DNA from: Intestinimonas sp052065695
GTDB lineage: Bacteria > Bacillota > Clostridia > Oscillospirales > Oscillospiraceae
Length of the DNA: 64,000 bases
Direction of reading: 5' to 3'
Assembly (NCBI RefSeq): GCF_052065695.1
Contig: NZ_JBQHTM010000005.1
Span: forward strand, 1 to 64,000
In this document: positions 1-7,401 of the stretch, piece by piece
How positions within the stretch are numbered: the stretch's first letter is position 1
How the letters are laid out: each line of letters begins with the position of its first letter
Position numbers and translations under genes: made by a program
Notes under the pieces: model-generated
The model's input: the letters and a program-made list of their open reading frames with translations, nothing else
What the model was told of the DNA's origin: nothing
Databases searched by the model: none

Positions 1-170
1 AAGCAGATAAATAATGGCTATTTTGCACTGAAATCACCTTAACCAAGCGCAAATGGCGGCTAATACATTGAGTAGAAACAGGATAAAGGCTTTTATTCAG
101 AGGTTCCCTAGGAAACGGCGGCTGAGAGAGCGCCGTGAGCACGGAGCACCACGGAAAGGGGACAGGCACA

Positions 171-629
171 ATGGACGAGTCTGTGTTTCTGGGCCGGAAT
201 ATTTCCATCGCCTATCGGATGGCCAATCGCTTTTATGACCGGGTCCTGGCGCCCTGGGGAATTGGCTACGGACAGCAGTTTTTCCTTCTGCGCATCCATG
301 AGCATCAGGGGATCAGTATGTACGACCTGGCGCGGATGGGCCTCTACGACAAGGGGACGGTGACCCGGGCGGTACAGAAGCTGGAGGAGCTGGGCTATGT
401 CCGCTCTGAGGCGGATGGACACGACCGGCGTGTCCGGAGGCTGTATGCTACGGAGGCGGCCGAGCCTGTGGTCCGGGAAGCCTCTGCCGCCCGCGTCCGT
501 TGGAACGAGATGCTCACCCGGGGGATGACACCGGAAGAGGCGGAGACGGCTAAGGACCTGGTGTCCCGCATCGCCGACAACGCCCTTCTGGCACTGGAAC
601 AGGAGGAGAAAGAGAACAATGGCATCTGA
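171..629 (+). CDS. MarR-family winged-helix transcriptional regulator
   Basis: A 152-residue protein of typical MarR length. The helix-turn-helix lies at about residues 45-75 and is followed by a wing containing DGHDRR (about 82-87), the charged beta-hairpin common in the family. The ATG at 171 is chosen over a GTG at 135 because it follows a GGAAAGGGG ribosome binding site. Its stop overlaps the start of the downstream MATE transporter by 11 bases, so the two are almost certainly co-transcribed and translationally coupled. MarR proteins next to efflux pumps usually repress the pump until a ligand binds; that role is inferred here and the ligand is unknown. Confidence 0.9.
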   Translation: MDESVFLGRNISIAYRMANRFYDRVLAPWGIGYGQQFFLLRIHEHQGISMYDLARMGLYDKGTVTRAVQKLEELGYVRSEADGHDRRVRRLYATEAAEPVVREASAARVRWNEMLTRGMTPEEAETAKDLVSRIADNALLALEQEEKENNGI

Positions 630-2043
630 ACAGTTGGAACAGGAGAGACGACCGGGGGAAAACCCTCTGGGCTATGAGCCCGTCGGCAAACTGCTGTTGG
701 CATTTTCCGTGCCTTCGGTGATCTCCATGCTGGTCAACTCGGTCTATAACATCGTAGACCAGATTTTTATCGGACAGGGCGTGGGTGTGCTGGGCAATGC
801 TGCCACTACCATCGCCTTCCCGGTGGTCACCATCATGCTGGCCGTATCCACCATGATCGGCTCCGGCGGCTGCGCCTACGCCTCCATCAAGATGGGCGAG
901 GGCGACGAGGAGGCCGCGGGGCGCACCCTCAACAACCTGTTTATCCTGTCTATTCTGGCTGGCATCGCCATGATGGCCCTTGGGCTGGTTTTCCTGGAGC
1001 CCATGCTCCGGGCCTTCGGCGCCAAGGATACCGTGATGCCCTACGCCAAGGATTATACCTCTATCATTCTGATCGGCGCGCCATTCAGCGTATTGTCGGT
1101 GACCCTCTCCAACATGGTCCGGGCCGACGGCAGCCCTAAAATGTCCATGTACGGCGTCATCATCGGCGCCGTCCTCAACACCATCCTGGACCCCATCTAC
1201 ATTTTTATCTTCCACTGGGGCGTCCGGGGCGCCGCCATCGCCACCATCACCTCCCAGCTCATCTCCGCAGTGGTCCTGGCCCTCTACTTTTGGAAAAAAG
1301 GTATCCACATGCGCTTTGACCGGCGTCTCATGGGGCTGCGGGGGGAACTGTGCAGCCGCATCTGCGCCCTGGGCATCTCCTCCGGTATCACCCAGGGGGT
1401 GGCCTGCATCATGCAGATCGTCATGAACAACTCCCTAAAATACTACGGCGACCTGAACCCCGTGGGCGGTGAGACCGCCCAGGCGGCCATGGGCATCGTC
1501 ATAAAGATCGCCATGATCCTGGGCTCTATCTGCGTGGGCATCGGTATGGGCGCTCAGGCTATCCTGGGCTTCAACCGGGGCGCCCGGAAGTTCCACCGTG
1601 TGAAAAAGACCTATCTTATCGCCGTCATCACCGCCACCGTGGCCATCACCGCCGGCTGGGTGGTCTGCCAGACGGTGCCCGAGCTCATCCTCTCCCTCTT
1701 TGGTAGCGGCGACCAGAATTTTGCCGATTTTGGTGTCCGGTGCATGCGGACCTACATGTTTGGGATCTTCTGCGCCGGTTTCCAGATTATTTCCACCAGC
1801 TACTTCCAGGCTACCGGCCAGCCGCTGAAGGCGTCACTGCTCTCCATGCTGCGTCAGCTGCTGCTGCTCATCCCCCTGCTGCTCATCCTGCCCATCTTCT
1901 TCGGCCTGGACGGCATCCTCTACGCCGGCCCCATCGCCGATATCTCCTCGGGAGTAATCGTGGCCCTCTTCATCGTCCCCGAGATGCTGAAGCTGGGCCG
2001 TCTGATGGCCCAGGAGGACGCCGAACGGCTCCCCGTCCGATAA
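619..2043 (+). CDS. MATE-family multidrug/Na+ efflux transporter
   Basis: A 474-residue hydrophobic protein with about twelve membrane segments arranged as two MatE repeats, as in NorM/MepA-type exporters. The N-terminal half has the family pattern of a conserved PSVISMLVNSVYNIVDQIFIG stretch of which the VYNIVDQIFIG part is typical. It should exchange cationic drugs or metabolites for Na+ or H+ at the cytoplasmic membrane. The gene starts inside the end of the MarR-type regulator gene, and a strong intrinsic terminator follows the stop codon, so the unit is a two-gene operon. The family is secure, the substrate is not visible from sequence. Confidence 0.92.
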   Translation: MASEQLEQERRPGENPLGYEPVGKLLLAFSVPSVISMLVNSVYNIVDQIFIGQGVGVLGNAATTIAFPVVTIMLAVSTMIGSGGCAYASIKMGEGDEEAAGRTLNNLFILSILAGIAMMALGLVFLEPMLRAFGAKDTVMPYAKDYTSIILIGAPFSVLSVTLSNMVRADGSPKMSMYGVIIGAVLNTILDPIYIFIFHWGVRGAAIATITSQLISAVVLALYFWKKGIHMRFDRRLMGLRGELCSRICALGISSGITQGVACIMQIVMNNSLKYYGDLNPVGGETAQAAMGIVIKIAMILGSICVGIGMGAQAILGFNRGARKFHRVKKTYLIAVITATVAITAGWVVCQTVPELILSLFGSGDQNFADFGVRCMRTYMFGIFCAGFQIISTSYFQATGQPLKASLLSMLRQLLLLIPLLLILPIFFGLDGILYAGPIADISSGVIVALFIVPEMLKLGRLMAQEDAERLPVR

Positions 2044-2050
2044 TGGAAAA

Positions 2051-2086
2051 GGTCCCGGTACATCCGTGATGTACCGGGACCTTTTT
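2051..2086 (+). terminator. Intrinsic terminator after the MATE gene
   Basis: A near-perfect 14-bp stem (GGTCCCGGTACAT pairing with ATGTACCGGGACC) with a short loop is followed by TTTTT. It ends the MarR-MATE operon. Confidence 0.92.
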
Positions 2087-2092
2087 GCGTGC

Positions 2093-2239
2093 TCAGTGGT
2101 GCTCGCCGGAGCAGTGGCAGCTGCCGCCGCAGCTCCCTCCACAGCCGGAGCAGCCGCCCTCCTTGTGGCCTTTGATCACGCTGCGGGCGGCCAGGCCCAG
2201 AATGGCCAGAACGATGGCGCCGACGATGATGGTTTCCAT
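2093..2239 (-). CDS. FeoB-associated Cys-rich membrane protein
   Basis: A 48-residue protein: one N-terminal membrane helix (about residues 3-18), a basic stretch, then a tail in which cysteines recur as CSGCGGSCGGSCHC and which ends in SGEHH. This is the pattern of the small FeoB-associated Cys-rich family (sometimes called FeoB-associated or FeoC-like in Firmicutes). It starts 33 bases after the feoB stop with a good GGAGG site, so it is the last gene of the feo operon. A role in handing Fe(II) or electrons to or from the FeoB pore is generally assumed for the family; only the family assignment is supported here. Confidence 0.85.
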   Translation of the reverse strand: METIIVGAIVLAILGLAARSVIKGHKEGGCSGCGGSCGGSCHCSGEHH

Positions 2240-2271
2240 AGAGAAAAGCCTCCTTTCAGAGATGGGATGGT

Positions 2272-4455
2272 TCAGGTCCGGACGGCGTCCACAGCCCGGA
2301 GACGGACGGTGTCGCCCTGGTAGCCCTTGCGGAAGAGCAGGTAGATCAGGGCGGCCAGGCAGAGGATGGCGGCCATGGTGCCCGCACCGAAGCTCACCTG
2401 ACCGGTGATAAGACCGCCAAACTGATAGACCATCAGGGAGATAACATAGGCAAAGCCGCACATATAGCCGATGGCGCCCAGGGTCCACTTGGGGCTGTTC
2501 ATCTCCCGTTTGATGGCGCCCATGGCGGCGAAGCAGGGGGCGCACAGCAGGTTGAAGATCATGAAGCTGTACGCAGTAATACCGGTGAAGTCACGGGCGA
2601 TGTTGCCCCAGATCTCGTCGCCGTTGTCGGAGAGCTCACCGGCGAACTGGTAGAGGACGCCGAAGGTGCCCACCACGTTCTCTTTGGCCACGAGGCCGGT
2701 GAAGACGGCCACGGTGGCCTTCCAGGAGCCGAAGCCCAGGGGGGCGAAGAGGAAGGCGATGCCCGAGCCGATGGTGGCCAGCAGGGAGGTGTTGTTGTCC
2801 TCCACGGCCTGGAGGGCGCCGTCCACCACGCCGTAGCCCTGGAGGAACCACAGCAGCACGGAAGAGAGGAGGATCACGGTGCCAGCCCGCTTGATGAAGG
2901 ACCATCCCCGCTCCCAGGTGCCCCGGAGGATGTTGACGGGCTTGGGGATGTGGTAGGCGGGCAGTTCCATGACGAAGGGGGCGGGGTCGCCGGCAAAGAT
3001 GCGGGTCTTCTTCAGGATGATGCCGGAGATGACCACGGCGGCCACGCCGATGAAGTAGGCGGAGGTAGCCACCCAGGCCGAGCCGCCGAAGAGGGCGCCG
3101 GCGAAGAGCGCGATGATGGGCATCTTGGCGCTGCAGGGGATGAAGCCGGTGGTCATGACGGTGAGCTTGCGGTCACGGTCCTGTTCGATGGTGCGGGAGG
3201 ACATGATGCCGGGGACGCCGCAGCCGGTGGCCACCAGCATGGGGATGAAGCTCTTGCCGGAGAGACCGAAGCGGCGGAAGATCCGGTCCATGATGAAGGC
3301 GATGCGGGCCATGTAGCCGATGTCCTCCAGGATGCACAGCAGGAGGAAGAGGACCAGCATCTGGGGCACGAAGCCCAGCACCGCGCCCACGCCGGCCACG
3401 ATGCCGTCCATGATGAGACCATAGAGCCACTGGGCGATGACGGGGGTGCCGTCGGGACTGAGGAGGAAACCGTTGAGGAAGCTGGGCACGATCTCGGCAA
3501 AGAGGACGTCGTTGGCCCAGTCGGTGGCCCGCTTGCCGATGGAGATGTCCCAGTTGCCCATGGAGACGGCGTAGACGCAGAACATGATGACGGCGAAGAT
3601 GGGCAGAGCCAGGATTCGGTGCGTGACGATCCGGTCGATCTTGTCCGAGGTGGAGAGGCCGGTGCGCACCTTCTTCACGCAGTGGTCCATGACCTTGGAA
3701 ATATAGGTATATCGCTCGTTGGTGATGATGGACTCGCTGTCGTCGTCCATAGCGTCCTCGCAGTCCTTGATGAGGCCCTCCAGGCGGGCCGAGACGTCGG
3801 CAGAGAGGGTGAAGCCGGCCATGACCTTTTCGTCCCGCTCGAAAAGCTTGATGGCGTACCAGCGCAGGGAGGGGGCGGGCACCACGTCCTTCACCAGGTC
3901 GGAGATGGCGGAGAGGGCCTCCTCCACCGGTCGGGCGAAGGCATGTCGGGAGAGGAGGGGCTCCTTGACCAAGGCCAGAGCGGCGGCCTTCTGGGCGGCA
4001 GCCATGCAGCCCTCTCCTCTGACGGCGGCGGTTTCTACCACCGGACAACCCAGGGTGGCCGAGAGCTTGGCGGTGTCGATCTTGTCTCCCCGCCTCTTGA
4101 CCACGTCCATCATGTTGAGGGCCACCACCACCGGAATGCCCAGCTCCAGCAGCTGGGTGGTGAGGTAGAGGTTGCGCTCAATGTTGGAGGCGTCTACCAG
4201 GTTGAGGATGACGTCGGGGCGCTCCCGGGTCAGGTAGTTCCGGGCCACTACCTCCTCCAGGGTGTAGGGGGACAGGGAGTAGATACCGGGCAGGTCCATG
4301 ATGGTAACATCCTTGCGGCCCTTGAGCCGGCCCTCTTTCTTCTCCACGGTGACGCCCGGCCAGTTGCCCACGAACTGGGCGGCGCCGGTGAGAGCGTTGA
4401 ACATGGTGGTCTTGCCGCAGTTGGGATTGCCGGCAAGGGCGATGGTGATAGACAT
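2272..4455 (-). CDS. feoB: Ferrous iron transporter B
   Basis: A 727-residue protein with the full FeoB layout. The N-terminal G domain has GNPNCGKT (residues 9-16), switch II DLPG (54-57) and NMMD (114-117). A helical GDI region follows to about 270, then a membrane domain with two gate repeats, the second containing the conserved Cys segment LLCAPCFAAMG near the C-terminus. FeoB imports Fe(II) across the cytoplasmic membrane. It follows two feoA genes and precedes the small Cys-rich partner. A DtxR-type operator-like palindrome at 4515-4530 lies 60 bases before the ATG, so feoB probably has its own iron-controlled promoter as well as readthrough from feoA. GAGGAGG supports the chosen start. 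Confidence 0.97.
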   Translation of the reverse strand: MSITIALAGNPNCGKTTMFNALTGAAQFVGNWPGVTVEKKEGRLKGRKDVTIMDLPGIYSLSPYTLEEVVARNYLTRERPDVILNLVDASNIERNLYLTTQLLELGIPVVVALNMMDVVKRRGDKIDTAKLSATLGCPVVETAAVRGEGCMAAAQKAAALALVKEPLLSRHAFARPVEEALSAISDLVKDVVPAPSLRWYAIKLFERDEKVMAGFTLSADVSARLEGLIKDCEDAMDDDSESIITNERYTYISKVMDHCVKKVRTGLSTSDKIDRIVTHRILALPIFAVIMFCVYAVSMGNWDISIGKRATDWANDVLFAEIVPSFLNGFLLSPDGTPVIAQWLYGLIMDGIVAGVGAVLGFVPQMLVLFLLLCILEDIGYMARIAFIMDRIFRRFGLSGKSFIPMLVATGCGVPGIMSSRTIEQDRDRKLTVMTTGFIPCSAKMPIIALFAGALFGGSAWVATSAYFIGVAAVVISGIILKKTRIFAGDPAPFVMELPAYHIPKPVNILRGTWERGWSFIKRAGTVILLSSVLLWFLQGYGVVDGALQAVEDNNTSLLATIGSGIAFLFAPLGFGSWKATVAVFTGLVAKENVVGTFGVLYQFAGELSDNGDEIWGNIARDFTGITAYSFMIFNLLCAPCFAAMGAIKREMNSPKWTLGAIGYMCGFAYVISLMVYQFGGLITGQVSFGAGTMAAILCLAALIYLLFRKGYQGDTVRLRAVDAVRT

Positions 4456-4514
4456 GTTGATCGATTCCTCCTCTGCGGGGACATCCCGCTGACAAATTCA
4501 GTCTTTGAAGGCTG

Positions 4515-4530
4515 GTTATCTTTTGCTAAC
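4515..4530. promoter_or_regulatory. DtxR-type iron operator upstream of feoB
   Basis: GTTATC-TTTT-GCTAAC matches the local consensus GTTAGC-N4-GCTAAC at all but one half-site position. It is one of five such sites in this locus. Confidence 0.75.
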
Positions 4531-4574
4531 TCATACACAAAATGGATGGGCGGTCTCCCGCCCGTTCTGTGCGT

Positions 4575-4793
4575 TCACTGCACCTCAATACACTCGGCGT
4601 CGCCCTTGCGGATGGACAGCTCGTATCCACGGACGGTGATCTCCACGGGGTCGCCCAGGGGGGCGACCTTGCGGACATAGACGGTGGCGCCCTTGGTGAT
4701 GCCCATGTCCATGATGCGCCGGCGCAGGGCGCCCTCGCCGTTGAGCCGGGTCACCTGCACGGTCTGTCCCACTTTGACGTTTCTCAGAGTCAC
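4575..4793 (-). CDS. feoA: FeoA-family SH3-like protein (second copy)
   Basis: A 72-residue FeoA-domain protein. The family features visible are the GQTVQVTRLNG strand near the N-terminus, the RRRIMDMGITKGATV turn and the closing RGYELSIRKGDAECI strands. FeoA is a cytoplasmic SH3-like partner of FeoB needed for Fe(II) uptake. The start is a GTG with GGAGAGGAGG upstream. It sits between another feoA and feoB, all on the minus strand. Having two FeoA proteins per FeoB is common in Clostridia; whether they form a heteromer is not known. Confidence 0.93.
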   Translation of the reverse strand: MTLRNVKVGQTVQVTRLNGEGALRRRIMDMGITKGATVYVRKVAPLGDPVEITVRGYELSIRKGDAECIEVQ

Positions 4794-4817
4794 AATGGTT
4801 TCCTCCTCTCCTTGCTC

Positions 4818-5027
4818 TTACACCAGGATGCGCCCCGCCATGCTCTTGCTCAGGGCGATGCGGGTGTCCTTGACATTGACGATGAGGTTCCCGCCCATTT
4901 CGGAGATTACGGTTACCTCACCGCCCTCCACAAAGCCAAGGCTCCCCAGAAAACGGCGTGTGTCGTCTCGTCCATTGATCTTTTTTACCCGGTTAGCAGA
5001 ACCGGAAGGGGCCATAGTCAGGGGCAT
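4818..5027 (-). CDS. feoA: FeoA-family SH3-like protein (first copy)
   Basis: A FeoA-domain protein of 69 residues when begun at the ATG at 5027, which is 9 bases behind a GAGGTG site; a GTG at 5039 lies inside that site and is disfavoured. It keeps the RRFLGSLGFVEGGEVTV and LIVNVKDTRIALSKSMA segments of the family but is only weakly similar to the second copy. It is the first gene of the feo operon, reading leftwards from a divergent intergenic region with two iron operator-like sites. It probably assists FeoB. Confidence 0.9.
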   Translation of the reverse strand: MPLTMAPSGSANRVKKINGRDDTRRFLGSLGFVEGGEVTVISEMGGNLIVNVKDTRIALSKSMAGRILV

Positions 5028-5082
5028 GATAACAATCACCTCTTCTTATGATACTGCTGTGCGCAGAGGCACACAACAACTG

Positions 5083-5098
5083 GTTAGCTATTACTAAC
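5083..5098. promoter_or_regulatory. DtxR-type operator in the feoA/dtxR divergent region
   Basis: GTTAGC-TATT-ACTAAC is a 6-4-6 dyad with one mismatch, between feoA and the divergent DtxR gene, so it could control both. Confidence 0.75.
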
Positions 5099-5110
5099 TA
5101 TCTGACGACG

Positions 5111-5130
5111 GTTAGTTTACCATTGCTAAC
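5111..5130. promoter_or_regulatory. Second DtxR-type operator, wider spacing
   Basis: GTTAGT and GCTAAC half-sites are separated by 8 rather than 4 bases. It lies 12 bases beyond the neighbouring site, so it may hold a second dimer. Confidence 0.55.
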
Positions 5131-5281
5131 CGCTCCTGTCAATACCCCGGCAGGAAAAATTCTCCGTGGGGGGACCAAAGGACTGCCCCTCTTGTGCCCA
5201 GGACGGGAATGTGCTAAAATATAACAATACCATCTGCCTGCGGTCCTGCCGCGGGGACAGTCTGACCGGGAGGGAAACCCA

Positions 5282-5656
5282 TTGAAGATCCAAGAATCGG
5301 CGGAGGACTATCTGGAGGCCATTTTGGCCATCCGGGAGGCGAAGGGGACGGCACGCTCCATCGATGTGGCCCACCGCTTGAACTATTCCAAGCCCAGTGT
5401 GAGCCGGGCCATGAGTCTGCTGCGGGAAAACGGCTATGTGACTATGGACAAGGATGGCCTGCTGGACCTTACCGATGCGGGGATGGCCATCGCCTCCCGA
5501 ATCTACGAGCGGCACCGATTCCTCACCGAATGGCTTACCGCCCTGGGCGTGAGCCCGGAGGTGGCGGCGGAGGACGCCTGCCGCATCGAGCACGACATCA
5601 GCGAGGAGACTTTTTCCCGCCTGAAGGCCCATATTGCCCCCAAGGAATCACAGTAA
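5282..5656 (+). CDS. DtxR/IdeR-type iron-dependent regulator
   Basis: A 124-residue DtxR-family protein lacking the C-terminal SH3 domain. The N-terminal winged helix covers about residues 5-65. Likely metal ligands by alignment from memory with DtxR and MntR are D9 and E12 (in AEDYLEAI), H78 (ERHRFL) and C100, E103, H104 in DACRIEH. The Cys in that last motif is the DtxR/IdeR (iron) form rather than the MntR (Mn) form, so iron sensing is inferred. Start is TTG at 5282 behind GGGAGGG. It diverges from feoA across two operator-like sites and is followed by a strong terminator. It is the best candidate to bind the five GTTAGC sites. Confidence 0.88.
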   Translation: MKIQESAEDYLEAILAIREAKGTARSIDVAHRLNYSKPSVSRAMSLLRENGYVTMDKDGLLDLTDAGMAIASRIYERHRFLTEWLTALGVSPEVAAEDACRIEHDISEETFSRLKAHIAPKESQ

Positions 5657-5658
5657 TT

Positions 5659-5694
5659 TTCTGCCCGCCGGAATCCGGCGGGCAGAATTTTTTT
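5659..5694 (+). terminator. Intrinsic terminator after the DtxR gene
   Basis: Perfect 13-bp stem TTCTGCCCGCCGG / CCGGCGGGCAGAA with a 3-base loop, followed by seven T. Confidence 0.93.
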
Positions 5695-5742
5695 GTCTGA
5701 ACCCCTTGACAGGGACGAGAGGGGTGTGGTATTCTCCAGATG

Positions 5743-5758
5743 GTTAGCAAAAGCTAAC
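5743..5758. promoter_or_regulatory. Perfect DtxR-type operator upstream of DUF3793
   Basis: GTTAGC-AAAA-GCTAAC is a perfect 6-4-6 dyad and defines the local consensus. Confidence 0.82.
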
Positions 5759-5805
5759 TGGAGAGAAACAGAGGGGACATTCCCCCCCTTTCTTTTTCAA
5801 AAGAG

Positions 5806-5821
5806 GTTAGCTAAAACTAAC
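5806..5821. promoter_or_regulatory. DtxR-type operator just before DUF3793
   Basis: GTTAGC-TAAA-ACTAAC, one mismatch from the consensus, 24 bases before the DUF3793 start codon. Confidence 0.75.
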
Positions 5822-5845
5822 TACAAGAAAAGGAGAAGACCGATT

Positions 5846-6409
5846 ATGGAACGGACCCTGGATCAGATCCTGGCCTATCACTGCGCGCCTGCGCTGGCGG
5901 GCCTGAAGCCCTCCAACCTCGTCTCCCTCTCCCGGGAGGAGTTTCCCGACCTGGAGGAACGGCTGGAGGAGTACCGGCGGCTCTTTGCCCCCAGAGGGGT
6001 GGCCTTCCGCACCATGTGCGGCTGCGGCCGGAACGTGCTGCTGCTGGTCTACCGTCCGGCGGAGCTGGAGCGGACCCTGAGGGCGCCCCTGTCGGCGGCC
6101 CTGCTGAAGAAGGACGGCTACGGCGCCGGGGACGACCTGGGGGCCATGCTGGACCGGCTGGGCCGGAGGCTCCGGGCAGAGGGGGATTTTCCCCATGAGA
6201 TCGGCCTTTTCCTGGGCTACCCGCCGGAGGATGTGGCGGGCTTCCAGCGCCACCGGGGCCGCAACTGCAAGCTGTGCGGCCACTGGAAGGTCTATTCCGA
6301 CGTGGAGCGGGCCAAGGCCCTGTTCCGGCGGTACGACCGGTGCCGGGAGCACCTGTGCGCCCGGCTGGCCATGGGCATGACCCTGGGCCAGGTCTTCCGG
6401 GCGGCATAA
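5846..6409 (+). CDS. DUF3793 family protein
   Basis: A 187-residue soluble protein recognised as DUF3793: N-terminal YHCAPALAGLKPSNLVSL, central EIGLFLGYPPEDVAGF and C-terminal CKLCGHWKVYSD with conserved cysteines (CGCG near residue 56, CKLCG near 143). The function of the family is not established; it recurs beside flavodoxin and Feo genes in Clostridia. ATG at 5846 is chosen over a longer frame because of AAGGAG just upstream and because the longer frame would run through the operator sites. Two iron operator-like dyads precede it, and a flavodoxin follows after 51 bases, which points to a role in iron starvation or heme/iron handling, an inference from context. Confidence 0.85.
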   Translation: MERTLDQILAYHCAPALAGLKPSNLVSLSREEFPDLEERLEEYRRLFAPRGVAFRTMCGCGRNVLLLVYRPAELERTLRAPLSAALLKKDGYGAGDDLGAMLDRLGRRLRAEGDFPHEIGLFLGYPPEDVAGFQRHRGRNCKLCGHWKVYSDVERAKALFRRYDRCREHLCARLAMGMTLGQVFRAA

Positions 6410-6460
6410 GTTTTTTCCGAGTACGACAACCTTTTTCAATAACACAGGAGGGAAATTACC

Positions 6461-6892
6461 ATGAGCAAGATGACTGTGATCTACTGGTCCCAGACCGGCA
6501 ATACCGAGGCCATGGCCAAGGCCATCACCCAGGGGGCGGAGGCCGCCGGCGCCGAGGTGAAGCTGCTGACGGTGTCCGAAGCCTCCGAGGCCGACGTCAC
6601 CGGCAGCGACCTGGTGGCCTTCGGCTGCCCTGCCATGGGTGCCGAGGTGCTGGAGGAGGACGAGTTCGAGCCCTTCTTCACCTCCGTCGAGGGCAAGCTC
6701 TCCGGCAAGAAGGTGGCCCTCTTCGGCTCCTACGGCTGGGGCGACGGCCAGTGGATGCGGGACTGGTGGGACCGCGCGGAGCGGGACGGCGCCGTTCTCT
6801 ACGGCGGCGAAGGCCTGATGATCAATGAGACGCCGGATGACGAGGGCCTGGAGCGCTGCCGGGCCTTCGGCGACGGCTTCGCCGGCGCGTAA
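6461..6892 (+). CDS. Flavodoxin
   Basis: A 143-residue flavodoxin. The FMN phosphate loop is SQTGNTEAMA (about residues 10-19), the second loop FGCPAMGAE and third FGSYGWGDGQW match the FMN-binding 60s and 90s loops. Flavodoxins replace ferredoxin as low-potential electron carriers when iron is short. AGGAGGG supports the start. It lies downstream of DUF3793 and two iron operator-like sites with no terminator between, so induction under iron limitation is the natural inference. Confidence 0.95.
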   Translation: MSKMTVIYWSQTGNTEAMAKAITQGAEAAGAEVKLLTVSEASEADVTGSDLVAFGCPAMGAEVLEEDEFEPFFTSVEGKLSGKKVALFGSYGWGDGQWMRDWWDRAERDGAVLYGGEGLMINETPDDEGLERCRAFGDGFAGA

Positions 6893-6910
6893 GGAAAGGA
6901 GGCGGCAGGA

Positions 6911-7309
6911 ATGGGCATGTCTGCGGCGGCCACACGGTATCTGCTCACCATCTATCAGCTCAGCGGCGAGGGCGCACCTGTGCGCTCGGTGGATATCTCC
7001 CGGGCACTGGGGGTCTCTCCCGCCAGTGTGGTCCACATGATGGGCGTGCTGAGTCAGGAGGGACTGGTCAGCAAACGGCACTACGGCCGGGTGCAGCTCA
7101 CCGGGGAGGGCATCTGGGCGGCCAATCAGCTCTATACCAAGTGTATGCTCCTGGAGTCCTTTCTGGCTGAGGAGCTGGAGGTGGACGAGCGGGTGGCCCG
7201 CCGGGACGCCATCGCCTGCCTGTGCAGCCTTTCGGAGGAGAGTATCGAACGGATCGTCCGACGGGTTCTGCCGGGCGACGCCGTCATCCTGAGGGCCGTG
7301 GGAGAATAA
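6911..7309 (+). CDS. DtxR-like regulator with non-canonical metal site
   Basis: A 132-residue protein with the DtxR/MntR winged helix (VRSVDISRALGVSPASVVHMMGVL, residues about 24-47) and dimerisation helices. Compared with the regulator at 5282, every expected metal ligand is replaced: D9 by R, E12 by L, H78 by C (YTKCMLLESF), and the C-x2-EH motif by I and L-C (DAIACLCSLS). Cysteines appear at two ligand positions. It follows flavodoxin by 18 bases with GGAGGCGG as ribosome site, so it is in the iron-starvation operon. It may sense another metal or redox state, or have lost sensing; DNA targets are unknown. Confidence 0.82.
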   Translation: MGMSAAATRYLLTIYQLSGEGAPVRSVDISRALGVSPASVVHMMGVLSQEGLVSKRHYGRVQLTGEGIWAANQLYTKCMLLESFLAEELEVDERVARRDAIACLCSLSEESIERIVRRVLPGDAVILRAVGE

Positions 7310-7329
7310 CGGCCCATTTTACAAAAGCA

Positions 7330-7372
7330 GCGCGCCGGTGAACAGAGGTTTTCTGTTCGCCGGCGCGCTTGT
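7330..7372 (+). terminator. Intrinsic terminator after the second DtxR-like gene
   Basis: A 16-bp stem (GCGCGCCGGTGAACAG with CTGTTCGCCGGCGCGC, one G-T pair) and a 7-base loop, followed by a short T-rich run. Confidence 0.85.
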
Positions 7373-7401
7373 TGATTTCAGAAAAAAGGAGAATAGATAT
7401 T

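Noticed and set aside
53..238. 61-codon frame at the left edge of the window
   Set aside because: It overlaps the MarR gene in another frame, lacks a ribosome site and has no similarity. The first 170 bases show no clear gene.
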